Assembly (NCBI GenBank): GCA_045656705.1
Contig: JAZORR010000041.1
Coordinates: 136,998-200,997, forward strand
From: RGIG4576 sp045656705
GTDB taxonomy: Bacteria > Bacteroidota > Bacteroidia > Bacteroidales > Muribaculaceae
Direction of reading: 5' to 3'
Length of the DNA: 64,000 bases
Part shown: positions 7,762-17,182 of the stretch, piece after piece
Layout: every line of letters starts with the position of its first letter
How positions within the stretch are numbered: position 1 is the first letter of the stretch
Notes under the pieces: model-generated
The model's input: only the letters and a program-made list of their open reading frames with translations
Database searches by the model: none
Told to the model about the DNA's origin: nothing
Position numbers and translations under genes: made by a program

Positions 7762-9336
7762 ATGGCAGACGAACAAAGAAATTATAAGCGATATAATCAG
7801 CAAAACAATAAATCTGCACTTGATATGGGTAAAGTGCAACCTCAGGACACCGATTTGGAAGAAGCTATTCTGGGAGCCTTGATGCTCGAAAAAGATGCTT
7901 ATGTGCAGGTGTGTGATATTTTGAAGCCAGATAGTTTTTATGATGTACGCAATCAGAAGATTTATGCTTCTATTCAATCATTAGGTGCTATGCAACGCCC
8001 TATAGATATGCTCACCGTTACTGAGCAGTTGCGTCTCGATGGAAATCTCGAAGATGTGGGTGGTCCGTTGCGTATCTCTGAATTGACAGGTCGTGTGTCG
8101 AGTGCTGCCAATGTGGAATATCACGCTCGCATTGTAGCTCAAAAATACCTTGCACGCCAATTGATTAGTTTCTGCTCGATGATTGAAACTAAGGCTTTCG
8201 ACGAATCAAACGACGTAGATGACCTCTTGCAAGAGGCTGAAGGAAAACTTTTTGAAATCACACAACACAACGTGAAAAAAGACGTGACTCAAATCGACCC
8301 TGTGATCAGCGAAGCCATTAAGAAGATGGAAGAAGCAGGTAAGCGAGAAAGTGGTTTGAGTGGCTTGCAAACTGGTTATCACGATTTGGATAAACTTACT
8401 TCTGGCTGGCAAGCGAGCGACTTGGTGATTATCGCTGCTCGTCCTGCGATGGGTAAGACGGCTCTTGTGTTGTCGATGGCAAAGAATATGGCAGTGAATT
8501 TCAATATTCCAGTGGCTATATTCTCGCTGGAAATGTCGAACGTGCAGCTTGTGAACCGTCTTATAAGTAATGTGTGCGAGCTTGAAGGTAGCAAGATCAA
8601 GAGTGGTCAGTTGTCAACTTATGAGTGGGATAAATTGATGTCGAAGGTGAAATTGCTTTATTCTGCACCATTATATGTAGATGATACTCCAAGTTTGTCT
8701 ATTTTCGAGTTGCGTACCAAAGCCCGTCGCCTTGTTCGTGAACATCATGTGAAGATTATCATTATCGACTATTTGCAGTTGATGAATGCAAGTGGTATGA
8801 AGTTTGGTAGCCGTGAACAAGAAGTAAGTATGATTTCGCGTTCGTTGAAGCAATTGGCTAAGGAATTGTCAATTCCTATTATTGCCTTGTCGCAGTTGAA
8901 CCGTAGTGTGGAAAACCGTACCGATGGAAAGCGTCCTCAGCTATCCGACTTGCGTGAATCAGGAGCGATTGAGCAAGATGCCGATATCGTGTGTTTCATT
9001 CACCGTCCTGAGTATTATACTAAATCTTCTGAGGATAGTGAGGGTAATGATATTCGTGGTCTTGCCGAATTTATAATTGCAAAGCATCGTAGTGGTGCTG
9101 TAGACGATGTGAAGATGCGATTTATAGGTAGCTATGCGAGATTTGACAACTGGGACGAAAATTACAATGCCATTCGTGGTGGTGGCGACACTTATGAGTC
9201 AACGCTTAATAGCGACGACGATGATAATAATGCAAATACTGCACAAGTAGATTTATCAGCTCCACTGCCAGGAAATATGCCATTGCAAAATGTGGATTTC
9301 TTGAATAGTCCAGGCGATGAAACTACGCCATTTTAA
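7762..9336 (+). CDS. dnaB: Replicative DNA helicase DnaB
   Basis: DnaB is the hexameric 5'-3' helicase at the replication fork. The 524-residue protein has the N-terminal primase-interacting domain (EEAILGALML, about residues 25-125). The RecA-like core carries Walker A ARPAMGKTAL near residue 229 and Walker B KIIIIDYLQLM near 330, followed by the DnaB motif LNRSVENR...LSDLRESGAIEQDAD. The C-terminal 50 residues are acidic and low-complexity. There is no intein. A terminator hairpin follows at 9362. Confidence 0.97.
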   Translation: MADEQRNYKRYNQQNNKSALDMGKVQPQDTDLEEAILGALMLEKDAYVQVCDILKPDSFYDVRNQKIYASIQSLGAMQRPIDMLTVTEQLRLDGNLEDVGGPLRISELTGRVSSAANVEYHARIVAQKYLARQLISFCSMIETKAFDESNDVDDLLQEAEGKLFEITQHNVKKDVTQIDPVISEAIKKMEEAGKRESGLSGLQTGYHDLDKLTSGWQASDLVIIAARPAMGKTALVLSMAKNMAVNFNIPVAIFSLEMSNVQLVNRLISNVCELEGSKIKSGQLSTYEWDKLMSKVKLLYSAPLYVDDTPSLSIFELRTKARRLVREHHVKIIIIDYLQLMNASGMKFGSREQEVSMISRSLKQLAKELSIPIIALSQLNRSVENRTDGKRPQLSDLRESGAIEQDADIVCFIHRPEYYTKSSEDSEGNDIRGLAEFIIAKHRSGAVDDVKMRFIGSYARFDNWDENYNAIRGGGDTYESTLNSDDDDNNANTAQVDLSAPLPGNMPLQNVDFLNSPGDETTPF

Positions 9337-9361
9337 TGGAATAAGTTACTAATATTGATAA

Positions 9362-9397
9362 AAATGCGATGAACTGGTGAAGCTCATCGCATTTTTT
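9362..9397 (+). terminator. Terminator after dnaB
   Basis: An 11-bp stem (AAATGCGATGA / TCATCGCATTT) is followed by a run of seven T, 26 bases after the dnaB stop. Confidence 0.85.
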
Positions 9398-9420
9398 TGA
9401 AATATTTTTTTAAAAAAAGT

Positions 9421-9450
9421 TTGGTAGTTTGAAAATTATATGTACTTTTG
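9421..9450 (+). promoter_or_regulatory. Promoter of the ABC transporter/GntR operon
   Basis: TTG at 9421-9423 and TACTTTTG at 9443-9450 are 19 bases apart. A candidate repressor site starts three bases downstream, at the expected transcription start. Confidence 0.65.
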
Positions 9451-9452
9451 TG

Positions 9453-9474
9453 GTGTACCAATATACTAATACAC
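9453..9474. promoter_or_regulatory. Candidate operator for the YtrA-type GntR regulator
   Basis: The 22-mer GTGTACCAATATACTAATACAC is an imperfect palindrome: 8 of 11 positions match between half-sites, with GTGTA / TACAC ends. It covers the predicted transcription start. Operators with outer GTGTA/TACAC-like halves are typical of YtrA-type GntR regulators as I recall them, and the operon encodes one. Autorepression is inferred. Confidence 0.5.
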
Positions 9475-9501
9475 TCATTTAATAAAAAACAAAAAACACA
9501 A

Positions 9502-10338
9502 ATGGTAAAAATTGAAGATTTGACTTATGCGTATGGGAAATCGGAAAATCCTATATTTTCGGATTTCAATCTAAGTCTTGAAAAGGGTAAAGTGTATGGC
9601 CTGATGGGAAAAAATGGTGCAGGAAAATCGACATTGCTGTATTTGATATGCGGCCTGTTGTTACCGCAAGAGGGTCGTGTGACAATTAACGGCAAGGATG
9701 TAAGAGAACGATTGCCTGAAACTCTAAGCGATATATTTATCGTGCCGGAGGAGTTTGACTTGCCAAAGATAAAGTTGGCGGACTATGTGAAGCAAAATGC
9801 GAAGTTTTATCCGAAGTTTAACATAAATGACTTGCAGAGATGTCTTAAAGTGTTTGAGTTAGACGAAAATGTGAATCTTGGCTCGCTATCGATGGGCGTG
9901 AAGAAAAAGGTGTTTATGAGTTTTGCGCTTGCAACGAATGCTTCGCTGTTGATAATGGATGAACCAACGAATGGACTTGATATACCAAGCAAGAGCCAGT
10001 TTCGCAAGTTTATGGCATCGGGGATGAGAGACGACCGCGTGGTGGTGATATCAACGCATCAAGTGAAAGATATAGACAAGATAATAGATCATGTGATGAT
10101 ACTTGATGAAAATGAGATGCCATTGAATGCATCGGTAAGTGAGGTAACCAGAAGACTTATATTTGTGGAAAGCCGAAACAGAGAATTGGCTCAGAGTGCA
10201 ATATATGCGCAAAATTCGCTTGGAGGATGTTGTATGGTGCTTGAAAATACAGAAGGCGAAGATAGTGAGTTGAATCTGGAAACGCTATTTAATGTAACTC
10301 TTGAAAATAGAGAATTGATAAAGAAACTATTTAGATAA
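9502..10338 (+). CDS. ABC transporter ATP-binding protein
   Basis: A 278-residue ATPase with Walker A GKNGAGKST near residue 38, a degenerate signature (SLSMGVKKKVFMSFAL, about residues 131-145) and Walker B LLIMDEPTNGLD. I use the ATG at 9502. An open frame runs back to 9448 but would start inside the promoter. The Ser-Met-Gly in place of Ser-Gly-Gly in the signature is a feature of YtrB-like ATPases controlled by YtrA regulators. With the next gene it probably forms an export system responding to envelope stress or a peptide antibiotic. The substrate is unknown. Confidence 0.85.
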   Translation: MVKIEDLTYAYGKSENPIFSDFNLSLEKGKVYGLMGKNGAGKSTLLYLICGLLLPQEGRVTINGKDVRERLPETLSDIFIVPEEFDLPKIKLADYVKQNAKFYPKFNINDLQRCLKVFELDENVNLGSLSMGVKKKVFMSFALATNASLLIMDEPTNGLDIPSKSQFRKFMASGMRDDRVVVISTHQVKDIDKIIDHVMILDENEMPLNASVSEVTRRLIFVESRNRELAQSAIYAQNSLGGCCMVLENTEGEDSELNLETLFNVTLENRELIKKLFR

Positions 10339-10370
10339 TAGAGAGTAGAGAACAAAAAAAGGAATTAAAG

Positions 10371-11093
10371 ATGGTAACAGGAGTAAATAATATATTCAGT
10401 TTGTCGCGTTTCGGTAAGCTGTTTTGCAAGGATATAGTGGAAAACAAAAAGATGTATCTGCTTGGATTGCTGCTGACATTTGGAGTACAGATGATAGTCT
10501 TCTGCTGGTATATCATTTCAAGTGGTAATTATAAAGACATGAATGGAAGCTATGATGTGAGGGTAGATAAGGAACTTTTGTATATGATATGCTTGACTTT
10601 GTCGTGTGTGTTTACAACGATGGTGTTCAGTCGAGCAGATAATAAGGCTAAACTAATATCGGAAATAATGCTACCGGCATCGGTGCTTGAAAAATATGCT
10701 GTGAAATGGGTGGTGTGCGTGCTGTTGTTTCCTGTGGTGTATGGAGGAGTGGTTGAAATGGTGCGTTTGATGAGTTATATGATGCTATGTGGAGTTTATC
10801 CTAACATGCAAGCAATAGAGTTCTGTGGAATTAATGAATCTGAAGTAAGTTTGTGGATATGCTCGTATATATTTTTACAAGCAATATATATGTGGGGCGG
10901 AGTGGTTATGCCGAGGTTATCTTTTCTAAAGACATCGGGATTGGTAATAACATTTATTTTGCTTTTTGCGATAGAATTGAATTTTATAGAAAATATAATA
11001 ACGCGAGAAATATTTGAGAGAATGATTAGTGTGGCATCTATGCTATTGTATGTGATTGCATATTTTGCTATGAAAGAAAAGAGTGTAAATTAA
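10371..11093 (+). CDS. ABC transporter membrane subunit (putative)
   Basis: A 240-residue hydrophobic protein with about six predicted membrane spans (near residues 25-45, 67-85, 104-125, 150-168, 180-200 and 215-233). It has no catalytic motif. Its place directly after an ATP-binding subunit and before the GntR regulator marks it as the permease partner. No close family is recognised from sequence alone. Confidence 0.6.
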   Translation: MVTGVNNIFSLSRFGKLFCKDIVENKKMYLLGLLLTFGVQMIVFCWYIISSGNYKDMNGSYDVRVDKELLYMICLTLSCVFTTMVFSRADNKAKLISEIMLPASVLEKYAVKWVVCVLLFPVVYGGVVEMVRLMSYMMLCGVYPNMQAIEFCGINESEVSLWICSYIFLQAIYMWGGVVMPRLSFLKTSGLVITFILLFAIELNFIENIITREIFERMISVASMLLYVIAYFAMKEKSVN

Positions 11094-11112
11094 TAAAAAA
11101 TCGGAATAGAAT

Positions 11113-11484
11113 ATGATATTTGAAGACCATAAACCTATATATCTGCAGATTGTGGACCGAATATGCGATGAAATCCTTGCCGGTAAGTATGGCGTAGGAG
11201 AACGAGTGCCCTCGGTGCGTGAATATGCCGAAATAGTGGAGGTGAATGCCAACACGGTGATGCGCTCATATGATTATCTACAGATGCAAGAGATTATCTA
11301 CAACAAGCGTGGAATAGGATACTTTGTGGGAGAGGAAGCGAAGAACCGAATACTGAGTGCGAGAAAGGAACAATTTATGGATAATGAGATAGAGTATTTT
11401 TTTCGTCAACTGCGTAGCTTGGGCGTGAGCGGGGACGATTTAGTGAAGATGTATAATGAATATTGTAAACAAAATAAAGGATAA
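11113..11484 (+). CDS. GntR family transcriptional regulator, YtrA subfamily
   Basis: A 123-residue regulator. The N-terminal winged helix contains PIYLQIVDRICDEILAGKY, the recognition segment VPSVREYAEIVEVNANTVMRSYDYL and the wing IYNKRGIGYFV. The short C-terminal part has only two helices, as in the YtrA subfamily, with no large effector domain. It is the third gene of the operon and probably represses it through the palindrome at 9453-9474. Confidence 0.88.
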   Translation: MIFEDHKPIYLQIVDRICDEILAGKYGVGERVPSVREYAEIVEVNANTVMRSYDYLQMQEIIYNKRGIGYFVGEEAKNRILSARKEQFMDNEIEYFFRQLRSLGVSGDDLVKMYNEYCKQNKG

Positions 11485-11490
11485 AATATT

Positions 11491-12300
11491 ATGAAACGGT
11501 CGACATATATGTTTATAGCCTTGGTAGTATTGGGCTATGCATTGGTGCCATTTATGGTTGATAGAGATAATAAGTATGAATTATCATCGTATAGAATAGA
11601 AGGAGAATATGTGAGCAAAGATTTTCTACAAAAGAGCAATATTGTTATATGTGGTAATACTCAACATCTCCGTTATAGCACAAAAATAAATGTGATAATA
11701 GAAGCATACGAAGAGGATAGCATAAGATGCGAATATGAAAGTGATTGGGGAAAGTATCTTTCATTCGATACAAATAATGACACTTTGGAAATGAAAGTGC
11801 TATTTGATAAAATGAGAGAAATGGAAGGGTTAGATACATATTTCGAATTATACTCAAATGATATAAAACTGAAAGTGCCAAGAAAGATGTTAAAAGTAGT
11901 GGATGCGTCGAAACTTAGTAGGCATCTAAATCTTACGCTATTAAATTTTGATGATGATAGACTGGAAACGAAAAGCCGCGGAAAACTTACTTTAAAGGAT
12001 TGTAAAATAAAAGACGTGACACTGAAAAGTTATAAAGGAAATTTGCACTTAAATGGAGAAACTGAAATAGATAATGTGTATGTAAAAATGAGTGACTCCA
12101 AAGTGTATATGGCAGAGTCGAAAGTGACAAAAATGTATGCCGAAGGTGAAGGTGAAATATACATAAGTAATGCTGATGTGAAGAAAATAATAACCGAAGG
12201 AAAGTGTTTTAATGAAGATTTACAAGAAATAGACAATACAACTAATCCTAACATAAGTGTGGTATCGACCCGAAGAAAAGAATATGTGGTAAAGGAATAA
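11491..12300 (+). CDS. Membrane-anchored protein of unknown function, DUF2807-like repeats possible
   Basis: A 269-residue protein with one N-terminal membrane segment (about residues 5-22) and a predicted beta-rich extracytoplasmic part. The C-terminal half (about 140-240) has short strand-turn repeats such as GKLTLKDCKIKDVTLKS and GEIYISNADVKKI. These resemble the right-handed beta-helix layout of auto-transporter/adhesin-head (GIN, DUF2807) proteins. It starts 6 bases after the GntR stop and is the last gene of the ABC operon. Its role there is unknown. Confidence 0.5.
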   Translation: MKRSTYMFIALVVLGYALVPFMVDRDNKYELSSYRIEGEYVSKDFLQKSNIVICGNTQHLRYSTKINVIIEAYEEDSIRCEYESDWGKYLSFDTNNDTLEMKVLFDKMREMEGLDTYFELYSNDIKLKVPRKMLKVVDASKLSRHLNLTLLNFDDDRLETKSRGKLTLKDCKIKDVTLKSYKGNLHLNGETEIDNVYVKMSDSKVYMAESKVTKMYAEGEGEIYISNADVKKIITEGKCFNEDLQEIDNTTNPNISVVSTRRKEYVVKE

Positions 12301-12304
12301 AGTG

Positions 12305-12340
12305 AACAAGGCGATGTGTGAGGATACGCATCGCCTTGTT
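12305..12340. terminator. Hairpin between the ABC operon and cysK
   Basis: A perfect 12-bp stem (AACAAGGCGATG / CATCGCCTTGTT) lies between two convergent genes. The T-tracts are short on both sides. Confidence 0.7.
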
Positions 12341-12367
12341 TATGTGAATAAATGTGGATAATTGAAA

Positions 12368-13315
12368 TCAGATAGGATATTCGTCGAGGTCGTAGAGGAC
12401 GGTTGAGAGATAACGTTCGCCACTATCGGGAAGTAGAACGACAATGGTTTTATCTTTGTTCTCTGGACGCTTTGCAAGTTCGGTAGCAGCCCACATAGCA
12501 GCACCTGACGATATGCCTACGAGTAACCCTTCGGTTTGCGATAGTTTGCGACTTGTGAGAATTGCATCGTCATCTTTTACTCTAATGACTTCATCAACAA
12601 TGGCACGATTGAATGTTTTGGGGATAAAATTAGCCCCTATACCTTGAATCTTGTGAGGTGCCGCACGTCCTTCAGTAATCATAGGCGATGAATCGGGCTC
12701 AACTGCCACTATTTTGATGTTTGGATTATGAGCTTTCAGTCTATATCCTGTGCCACTTATTGTTCCGCCGGTTCCTACTCCTGCTACGAAAATATCGATA
12801 TGCCCATCGGTGTCGCGCCATATCTCTTCGGCAGTAGTGCCAATGTGTGCCGTAGGGTTTGCCTGATTGGAAAATTGTTGCAAGATGATAGAGTTTGGAA
12901 TTTCTGCATTAAGTTCTTCGGCGCGTTTTATAGAACCTGCCATACCTTCAGCTCCTGGCGTAAGCACCACTTGTGCGTTTAGAGCTTTCAATAGCATTTG
13001 TCGCTCTTGGCTCATAGTGTCGGGCATAGTGAAAATGGATTTGTAGCCACGCGTAGCTGCCACGAAAGCAATGCCTACGCCTGTGTTGCCACTTGTTGGC
13101 TCAATGATAGTGCCTCCTGGTTTCAGCAGACCTCTCTTTTCAGCATCGAGAATCATTGAATATGCCACTCTGTCTTTTACGCTTCCTGCCGGATTGAAGT
13201 ATTCAAGTTTTGCAAGTATTGTGGCCTTTGCGTTTGCGACTTGGCTATATTTTTCTACTCTAAGCAGAGGAGTATTACCTATAAGGTCGGTGAGATTATG
13301 TGCTATTTTTGCCAT
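12368..13315 (-). CDS. cysK: Cysteine synthase A (O-acetylserine sulfhydrylase)
   Basis: This PLP enzyme makes L-cysteine from O-acetylserine and sulfide. The 315-residue protein carries IGNTPLLRV, the PLP lysine in GSVKDR near residue 45, the substrate loop PTSGNTGVG, the phosphate loop GTGGTISGTG near 182 and the C-terminal LLVGISSGAA motif. It is transcribed alone, with a terminator from the upstream gene between them. Confidence 0.95.
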   Translation of the reverse strand: MAKIAHNLTDLIGNTPLLRVEKYSQVANAKATILAKLEYFNPAGSVKDRVAYSMILDAEKRGLLKPGGTIIEPTSGNTGVGIAFVAATRGYKSIFTMPDTMSQERQMLLKALNAQVVLTPGAEGMAGSIKRAEELNAEIPNSIILQQFSNQANPTAHIGTTAEEIWRDTDGHIDIFVAGVGTGGTISGTGYRLKAHNPNIKIVAVEPDSSPMITEGRAAPHKIQGIGANFIPKTFNRAIVDEVIRVKDDDAILTSRKLSQTEGLLVGISSGAAMWAATELAKRPENKDKTIVVLLPDSGERYLSTVLYDLDEYPI

Positions 13316-13416
13316 AAAAATCTAAATAAAATAAATGATTATGCAAAACTAATGAAAAATATAAGATTTTACAATATAATACAAATAATTCCTCTGAAAG
13401 TTTATGAAATAAAAAT

Positions 13417-13449
13417 GAGGACTATGCTCGTTGTGTAAACATAGCCCTC
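13417..13449 (-). terminator. Terminator of the secreted phosphodiesterase gene
   Basis: A 10-bp stem with one mismatch (GAGGACTATG / CATAGCCCTC) is followed on the minus strand by TTTTTATTT. Confidence 0.7.
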
Positions 13450-13471
13450 AAAAAGGAATTATAGACTTATT

Positions 13472-16417
13472 TTATTTTTTGATAAGTTTTGTAGATTGGT
13501 TGTTAGCCTTCACGATGTAGATGCCTGAAGGAAGGTTTTTTACATTTAGAATAGCTTGGTTGCCATCTACCGATGCGTTAGCGTCTACTTGTGCACCTGC
13601 AAGGTTGAATAGGGCGATGTCGGTGATGTCTTGGCTTGCAGTAACTGTAACATTACTTACAGCAGGATTAGGATATACCTTGATGCTTGTGTTCTTTGCA
13701 ACCTTGATGTTTTCTACGCCAGTGACCACTGCATTCTTGTTGTACAACTTATATACTGCCAAACCGTTAGCTGGGCAATATTGATAGATGTAGCAGCTGT
13801 GGTCGTCAATCTTTTCGGCGCGTACCCAGTTTGATACTGAATAGTTACCTCCTGTAGTGTAGCCAAGTGTACCGATAGGCTCAATGTTTTTAATCACTTT
13901 ATCTTCGGTCATATCACGCACTGTGAAGCCACCCTTATAATTGGCACCACTACTATGCATAAATATTTCGTGACCACTTAGCACTAAGTATTCACCACCT
14001 ACTGAGCTATTACGTGCAGGTTGAGTGGTAGATGCACTGCCCGACATATAAGCCTTGCTTGTGCCATTATTGAATTGGTAGTAACCATCGCTACGCACTT
14101 GGTAGATCCATTTTTCTGGGTTGTTTTCCATTGGAATCACATAACCAGCAGTAGAGCCCTTGATAGCAAGACCTGTGTAAGAATTGGTAGCAGTGACCTT
14201 ACCTTCTACCATTGTGATCACACACACAGCAGTTTGACTATTAGGGAACATATAGATGTAGCCACCTTCTTTGCCTAATACATTACCTGATGCACTGATA
14301 AAGTTGGTTTGACCTGTGAGAGGAATTGTAACATCTAATTCTACAGGAGTGCCAGGGTTGGCTACAGTAGTACCAGCAGGATAGATGATAAACTTGTGTT
14401 CGGTACCAGTGTCTTTGTCGTTACGGATAACGATGTTGCCAGCGTCGTCGCAGTCGCAACCCCAGCCGCTACCACCAGCTACACTACCAAGATATTGTGC
14501 ATCGTTGCCGAAGATGTGTAGTTTCTTTTCTACGCAGTTGTTTACATAGAAATGACCATCGTGTCCTGCACCTTGTTGAGCATTTGTACCGTGAATGTTT
14601 GATGGTGCGTTGCCAAGAGTTGTACTCTTTTCCCAAACTTCTTCAAATACGAATTCTACTTCTTCAGATGGTGTAGGTTCTTCGCCTGCCGAAGAATCAT
14701 ACATCTTGTACACTGCCATACCATTAGCAGGGCAGTATTGATAAATGTAGCAGCTATATTCATCGATGCGTTCGATATTTATCCAGTTACCACAAGTCTT
14801 GTTGCCGCCATCTACATAGCCAAGAGAACCGATAGGATCGATATTATCTACTACAGTACCCAAACTCAAATCACGTACTGTGAAGCCGCCTTTGTAGTGA
14901 GGTCCACTATTGTGTAGGAAAATTTCTTTTTCGCCAAGAGTGATGTAAGCACCACCGATAGTAGTATTTCGATTAGGAGCAGAGGCAGAGAAAGAACCTG
15001 TGAGCAATTCGGCATTAGCACCCTTGGTGTAAGTGTAATAACCCTTTGCACGAATTTGGTAAATCCATTCTTCTGGATTATTGTTCTTAGGTATTACATA
15101 GCCTTCTACAGTACCTTCGAGAGAAAGAGCGCCTGATTGCTTAGTTTCGGTAACTGCACCATTGGCTACAGCTATCACGTTCACTGCAGTGTTTCCAGCA
15201 GGATAAGTGTAGATGTATCCACCATCGCCAAGCACATTACCCGAAGCTGAGAATACGTTTGATTGTCCACCAACAGGCACTGTTACGTTGATGTGTACTG
15301 GTGTGCCAGGTTTTTCGACTGTAGCACCAGCAGGGTAAACCATAAAGCTGTGAGATGTTTCGTGCAAAGAGTCGGTGCGTAGGATGATGTTACCTGCATC
15401 GTCAATAGCACAACCACGACCATATGTACCAGGAATGCTACCAAGACAACCAGTCTTGTCGAAAATGTAAAGTTTTTGTTCGTTGTGGTTGTGAACATAG
15501 AATTTTTGGTCGTGTCCACCACCTTGAAGAGCATAGATACCATCGATGTTTTCAGGAGCGTTGCCAAGAGTTGTACTCTTTTCCCACACCACTTCAACTT
15601 TGACTACTGATTCTTCTTCAAGAACGATTTCAGGAAGAGATGATGGTTCGAGATAGTCGGTAGTGATGTAGTCGCAACCATAACCACCATAGATAGAGTA
15701 GTTAGTATTGTTGTTTACGGTCCACACATTTACAGGCAAACCTGCATCTTGATATTTCTTTACAGCATCGCGATTGATTTCAGAACCTGTAGCAGAGTCG
15801 ATACCGATGCCCCAAGTTTTACACCATTCAAATGAACTTGCAAATGATGATGAGTAGCAAAGGTATTGCAATTTGATATCAGGATAGTTATTCTTGATGT
15901 ATTGAAGACAAGGCTTCATTGAAGTGAGAATGATACAAGTGCTACGGAAACCTTTGCTTTCAATCACCTTGATAAGGTTAGGAATACCAGAGCAGTCGTT
16001 GGAATTGATACCAGTGGCCCATTTAAGCTCGATAAGAGGTTTCACATTGTATTGAGCACAAATGTCGAGATACTCTTCAAGTGAGCAAAGATGACCAGTG
16101 TATTTCACACCACCACGAGTTTGTGAAAGAGTTTCGGCTTGCAATGCTTCAAGAGTGTTGCTTGCGATAGTGAGAGTACCACCCCAAGTGGTTAGGTCGT
16201 CGTTGTGGCAACATACATGCTTGCCATCTTTGGTTACCTTAACGTCGGTTTCGAGGTATTCATACCCCTTTTTAGCACCATTGATAAACGCTTCTTCGGA
16301 GTTTTCAAGTCCCCAATAACTACCACGGTGTCCCACAAGAATAGGCTTGTGTACCGCTGCTGTGATGCACATCGCAAACATTACGATGGTCACGAAAAGT
16401 GTACTGATTCGTTTCAT
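13472..16417 (-). CDS. Secreted glycerophosphodiester phosphodiesterase-like protein with duplicated domain and T9SS tail
   Basis: The 981-residue protein starts with a signal peptide (about 1-21). A GDPD domain follows (about 24-255) with HRGSYWGLENSEEAF, YLETDVKVTKDGKHVCCHND and PLIELKWA, so the metal- and acid-base-binding residues of the fold are present. Two copies of a roughly 300-residue beta-rich domain follow, each opening with VWEKSTTLGNAP (near 277 and 589). The final 75 residues form a Por-type sorting domain (VYPNPAVSNVTV, LPSGIYIVKA), pointing to type IX secretion and surface anchoring. The two copies keep long DNA identity, for example around 14610-14635 and 15559-15584. A surface lipid- or teichoate-type phosphodiester is the likely substrate class. 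Confidence 0.8.
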   Translation of the reverse strand: MKRISTLFVTIVMFAMCITAAVHKPILVGHRGSYWGLENSEEAFINGAKKGYEYLETDVKVTKDGKHVCCHNDDLTTWGGTLTIASNTLEALQAETLSQTRGGVKYTGHLCSLEEYLDICAQYNVKPLIELKWATGINSNDCSGIPNLIKVIESKGFRSTCIILTSMKPCLQYIKNNYPDIKLQYLCYSSSFASSFEWCKTWGIGIDSATGSEINRDAVKKYQDAGLPVNVWTVNNNTNYSIYGGYGCDYITTDYLEPSSLPEIVLEEESVVKVEVVWEKSTTLGNAPENIDGIYALQGGGHDQKFYVHNHNEQKLYIFDKTGCLGSIPGTYGRGCAIDDAGNIILRTDSLHETSHSFMVYPAGATVEKPGTPVHINVTVPVGGQSNVFSASGNVLGDGGYIYTYPAGNTAVNVIAVANGAVTETKQSGALSLEGTVEGYVIPKNNNPEEWIYQIRAKGYYTYTKGANAELLTGSFSASAPNRNTTIGGAYITLGEKEIFLHNSGPHYKGGFTVRDLSLGTVVDNIDPIGSLGYVDGGNKTCGNWINIERIDEYSCYIYQYCPANGMAVYKMYDSSAGEEPTPSEEVEFVFEEVWEKSTTLGNAPSNIHGTNAQQGAGHDGHFYVNNCVEKKLHIFGNDAQYLGSVAGGSGWGCDCDDAGNIVIRNDKDTGTEHKFIIYPAGTTVANPGTPVELDVTIPLTGQTNFISASGNVLGKEGGYIYMFPNSQTAVCVITMVEGKVTATNSYTGLAIKGSTAGYVIPMENNPEKWIYQVRSDGYYQFNNGTSKAYMSGSASTTQPARNSSVGGEYLVLSGHEIFMHSSGANYKGGFTVRDMTEDKVIKNIEPIGTLGYTTGGNYSVSNWVRAEKIDDHSCYIYQYCPANGLAVYKLYNKNAVVTGVENIKVAKNTSIKVYPNPAVSNVTVTASQDITDIALFNLAGAQVDANASVDGNQAILNVKNLPSGIYIVKANNQSTKLIKK

Positions 16418-16467
16418 TTGGTTAAGTTTTTTGATTAGTTAATAATATGTTGTTAGTTTTTTAATGT

Positions 16468-17175
16468 TTAAAGTTTTCCGTTGTCGAGGTAGCTATAGTA
16501 TTCGTTGTGTGCCACAATGATGTGGTCGAGAAGAGGAATGCCTATTGCTATACCTCCTTTGCGTAGGTTTTCGGTGAGTTCGTTGTCTTGTGGACTTGAA
16601 CAGCGATTGCCTGAGGGGTGATTGTGTACGGCAATGAAGCAGTCGGCAAGTTGCTGAATAGCTGTTTTTAGCACCATTTTCACGTCGACTGCCGTGCCAG
16701 CAGTGCCTCCACTGCTTATCTTGTATTTCCCGGTGACGCGTTTTGCTCGATTGAGTGTAATAATCCAAAATTCTTCGTTTGGAAGGTCGCGAAGGTCGTG
16801 CTTGATATATTCAAAGGCCTTTCGTGAATCGGTAATTTGAGGTTTTTCCTCGTAGAAGTCCTCTTCGTGATACCTACGAGCTAACTCAAGTGAGGCAAGG
16901 ATAGTTTCGGCTTTAGCTTTTCCTATGCCGTGAAATGCGCTTGTGAGGTCTTTTATATTTCGTCGTCCGAGATTATAAAGTTTATTATCGTTGGCATTTA
17001 AAATACGCTGGCAGAGATCGATAACCGATTCACCTCTACTGCCACTTCCCACAAGAATAGCCAAAAGCTCGGCAGTGGTGAGCGCACGAAATCCCAATCG
17101 TTCGGCTTTTTCACGCGGACGATCTTCGGCTGCAAGGTCCTTTATGGCGCGAGTATATTGATTATCGATTTCCAT
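16468..17175 (-). CDS. radC: RadC family JAB-domain protein
   Basis: A 235-residue RadC-family protein. An N-terminal helix-hairpin-helix-like part contains FRALTTAELLAILVGSG, and the C-terminal MPN/JAB domain has the metal motif VHNHPSGN...SPQDNELT near residue 188. The molecular role of RadC proteins is unsettled despite the old DNA-repair name. It lies 7 bases downstream of the glycosyltransferase gene on the same strand. Confidence 0.92.
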   Translation of the reverse strand: MEIDNQYTRAIKDLAAEDRPREKAERLGFRALTTAELLAILVGSGSRGESVIDLCQRILNANDNKLYNLGRRNIKDLTSAFHGIGKAKAETILASLELARRYHEEDFYEEKPQITDSRKAFEYIKHDLRDLPNEEFWIITLNRAKRVTGKYKISSGGTAGTAVDVKMVLKTAIQQLADCFIAVHNHPSGNRCSSPQDNELTENLRKGGIAIGIPLLDHIIVAHNEYYSYLDNGKL

Positions 17176-17182
17176 AGTGTAG

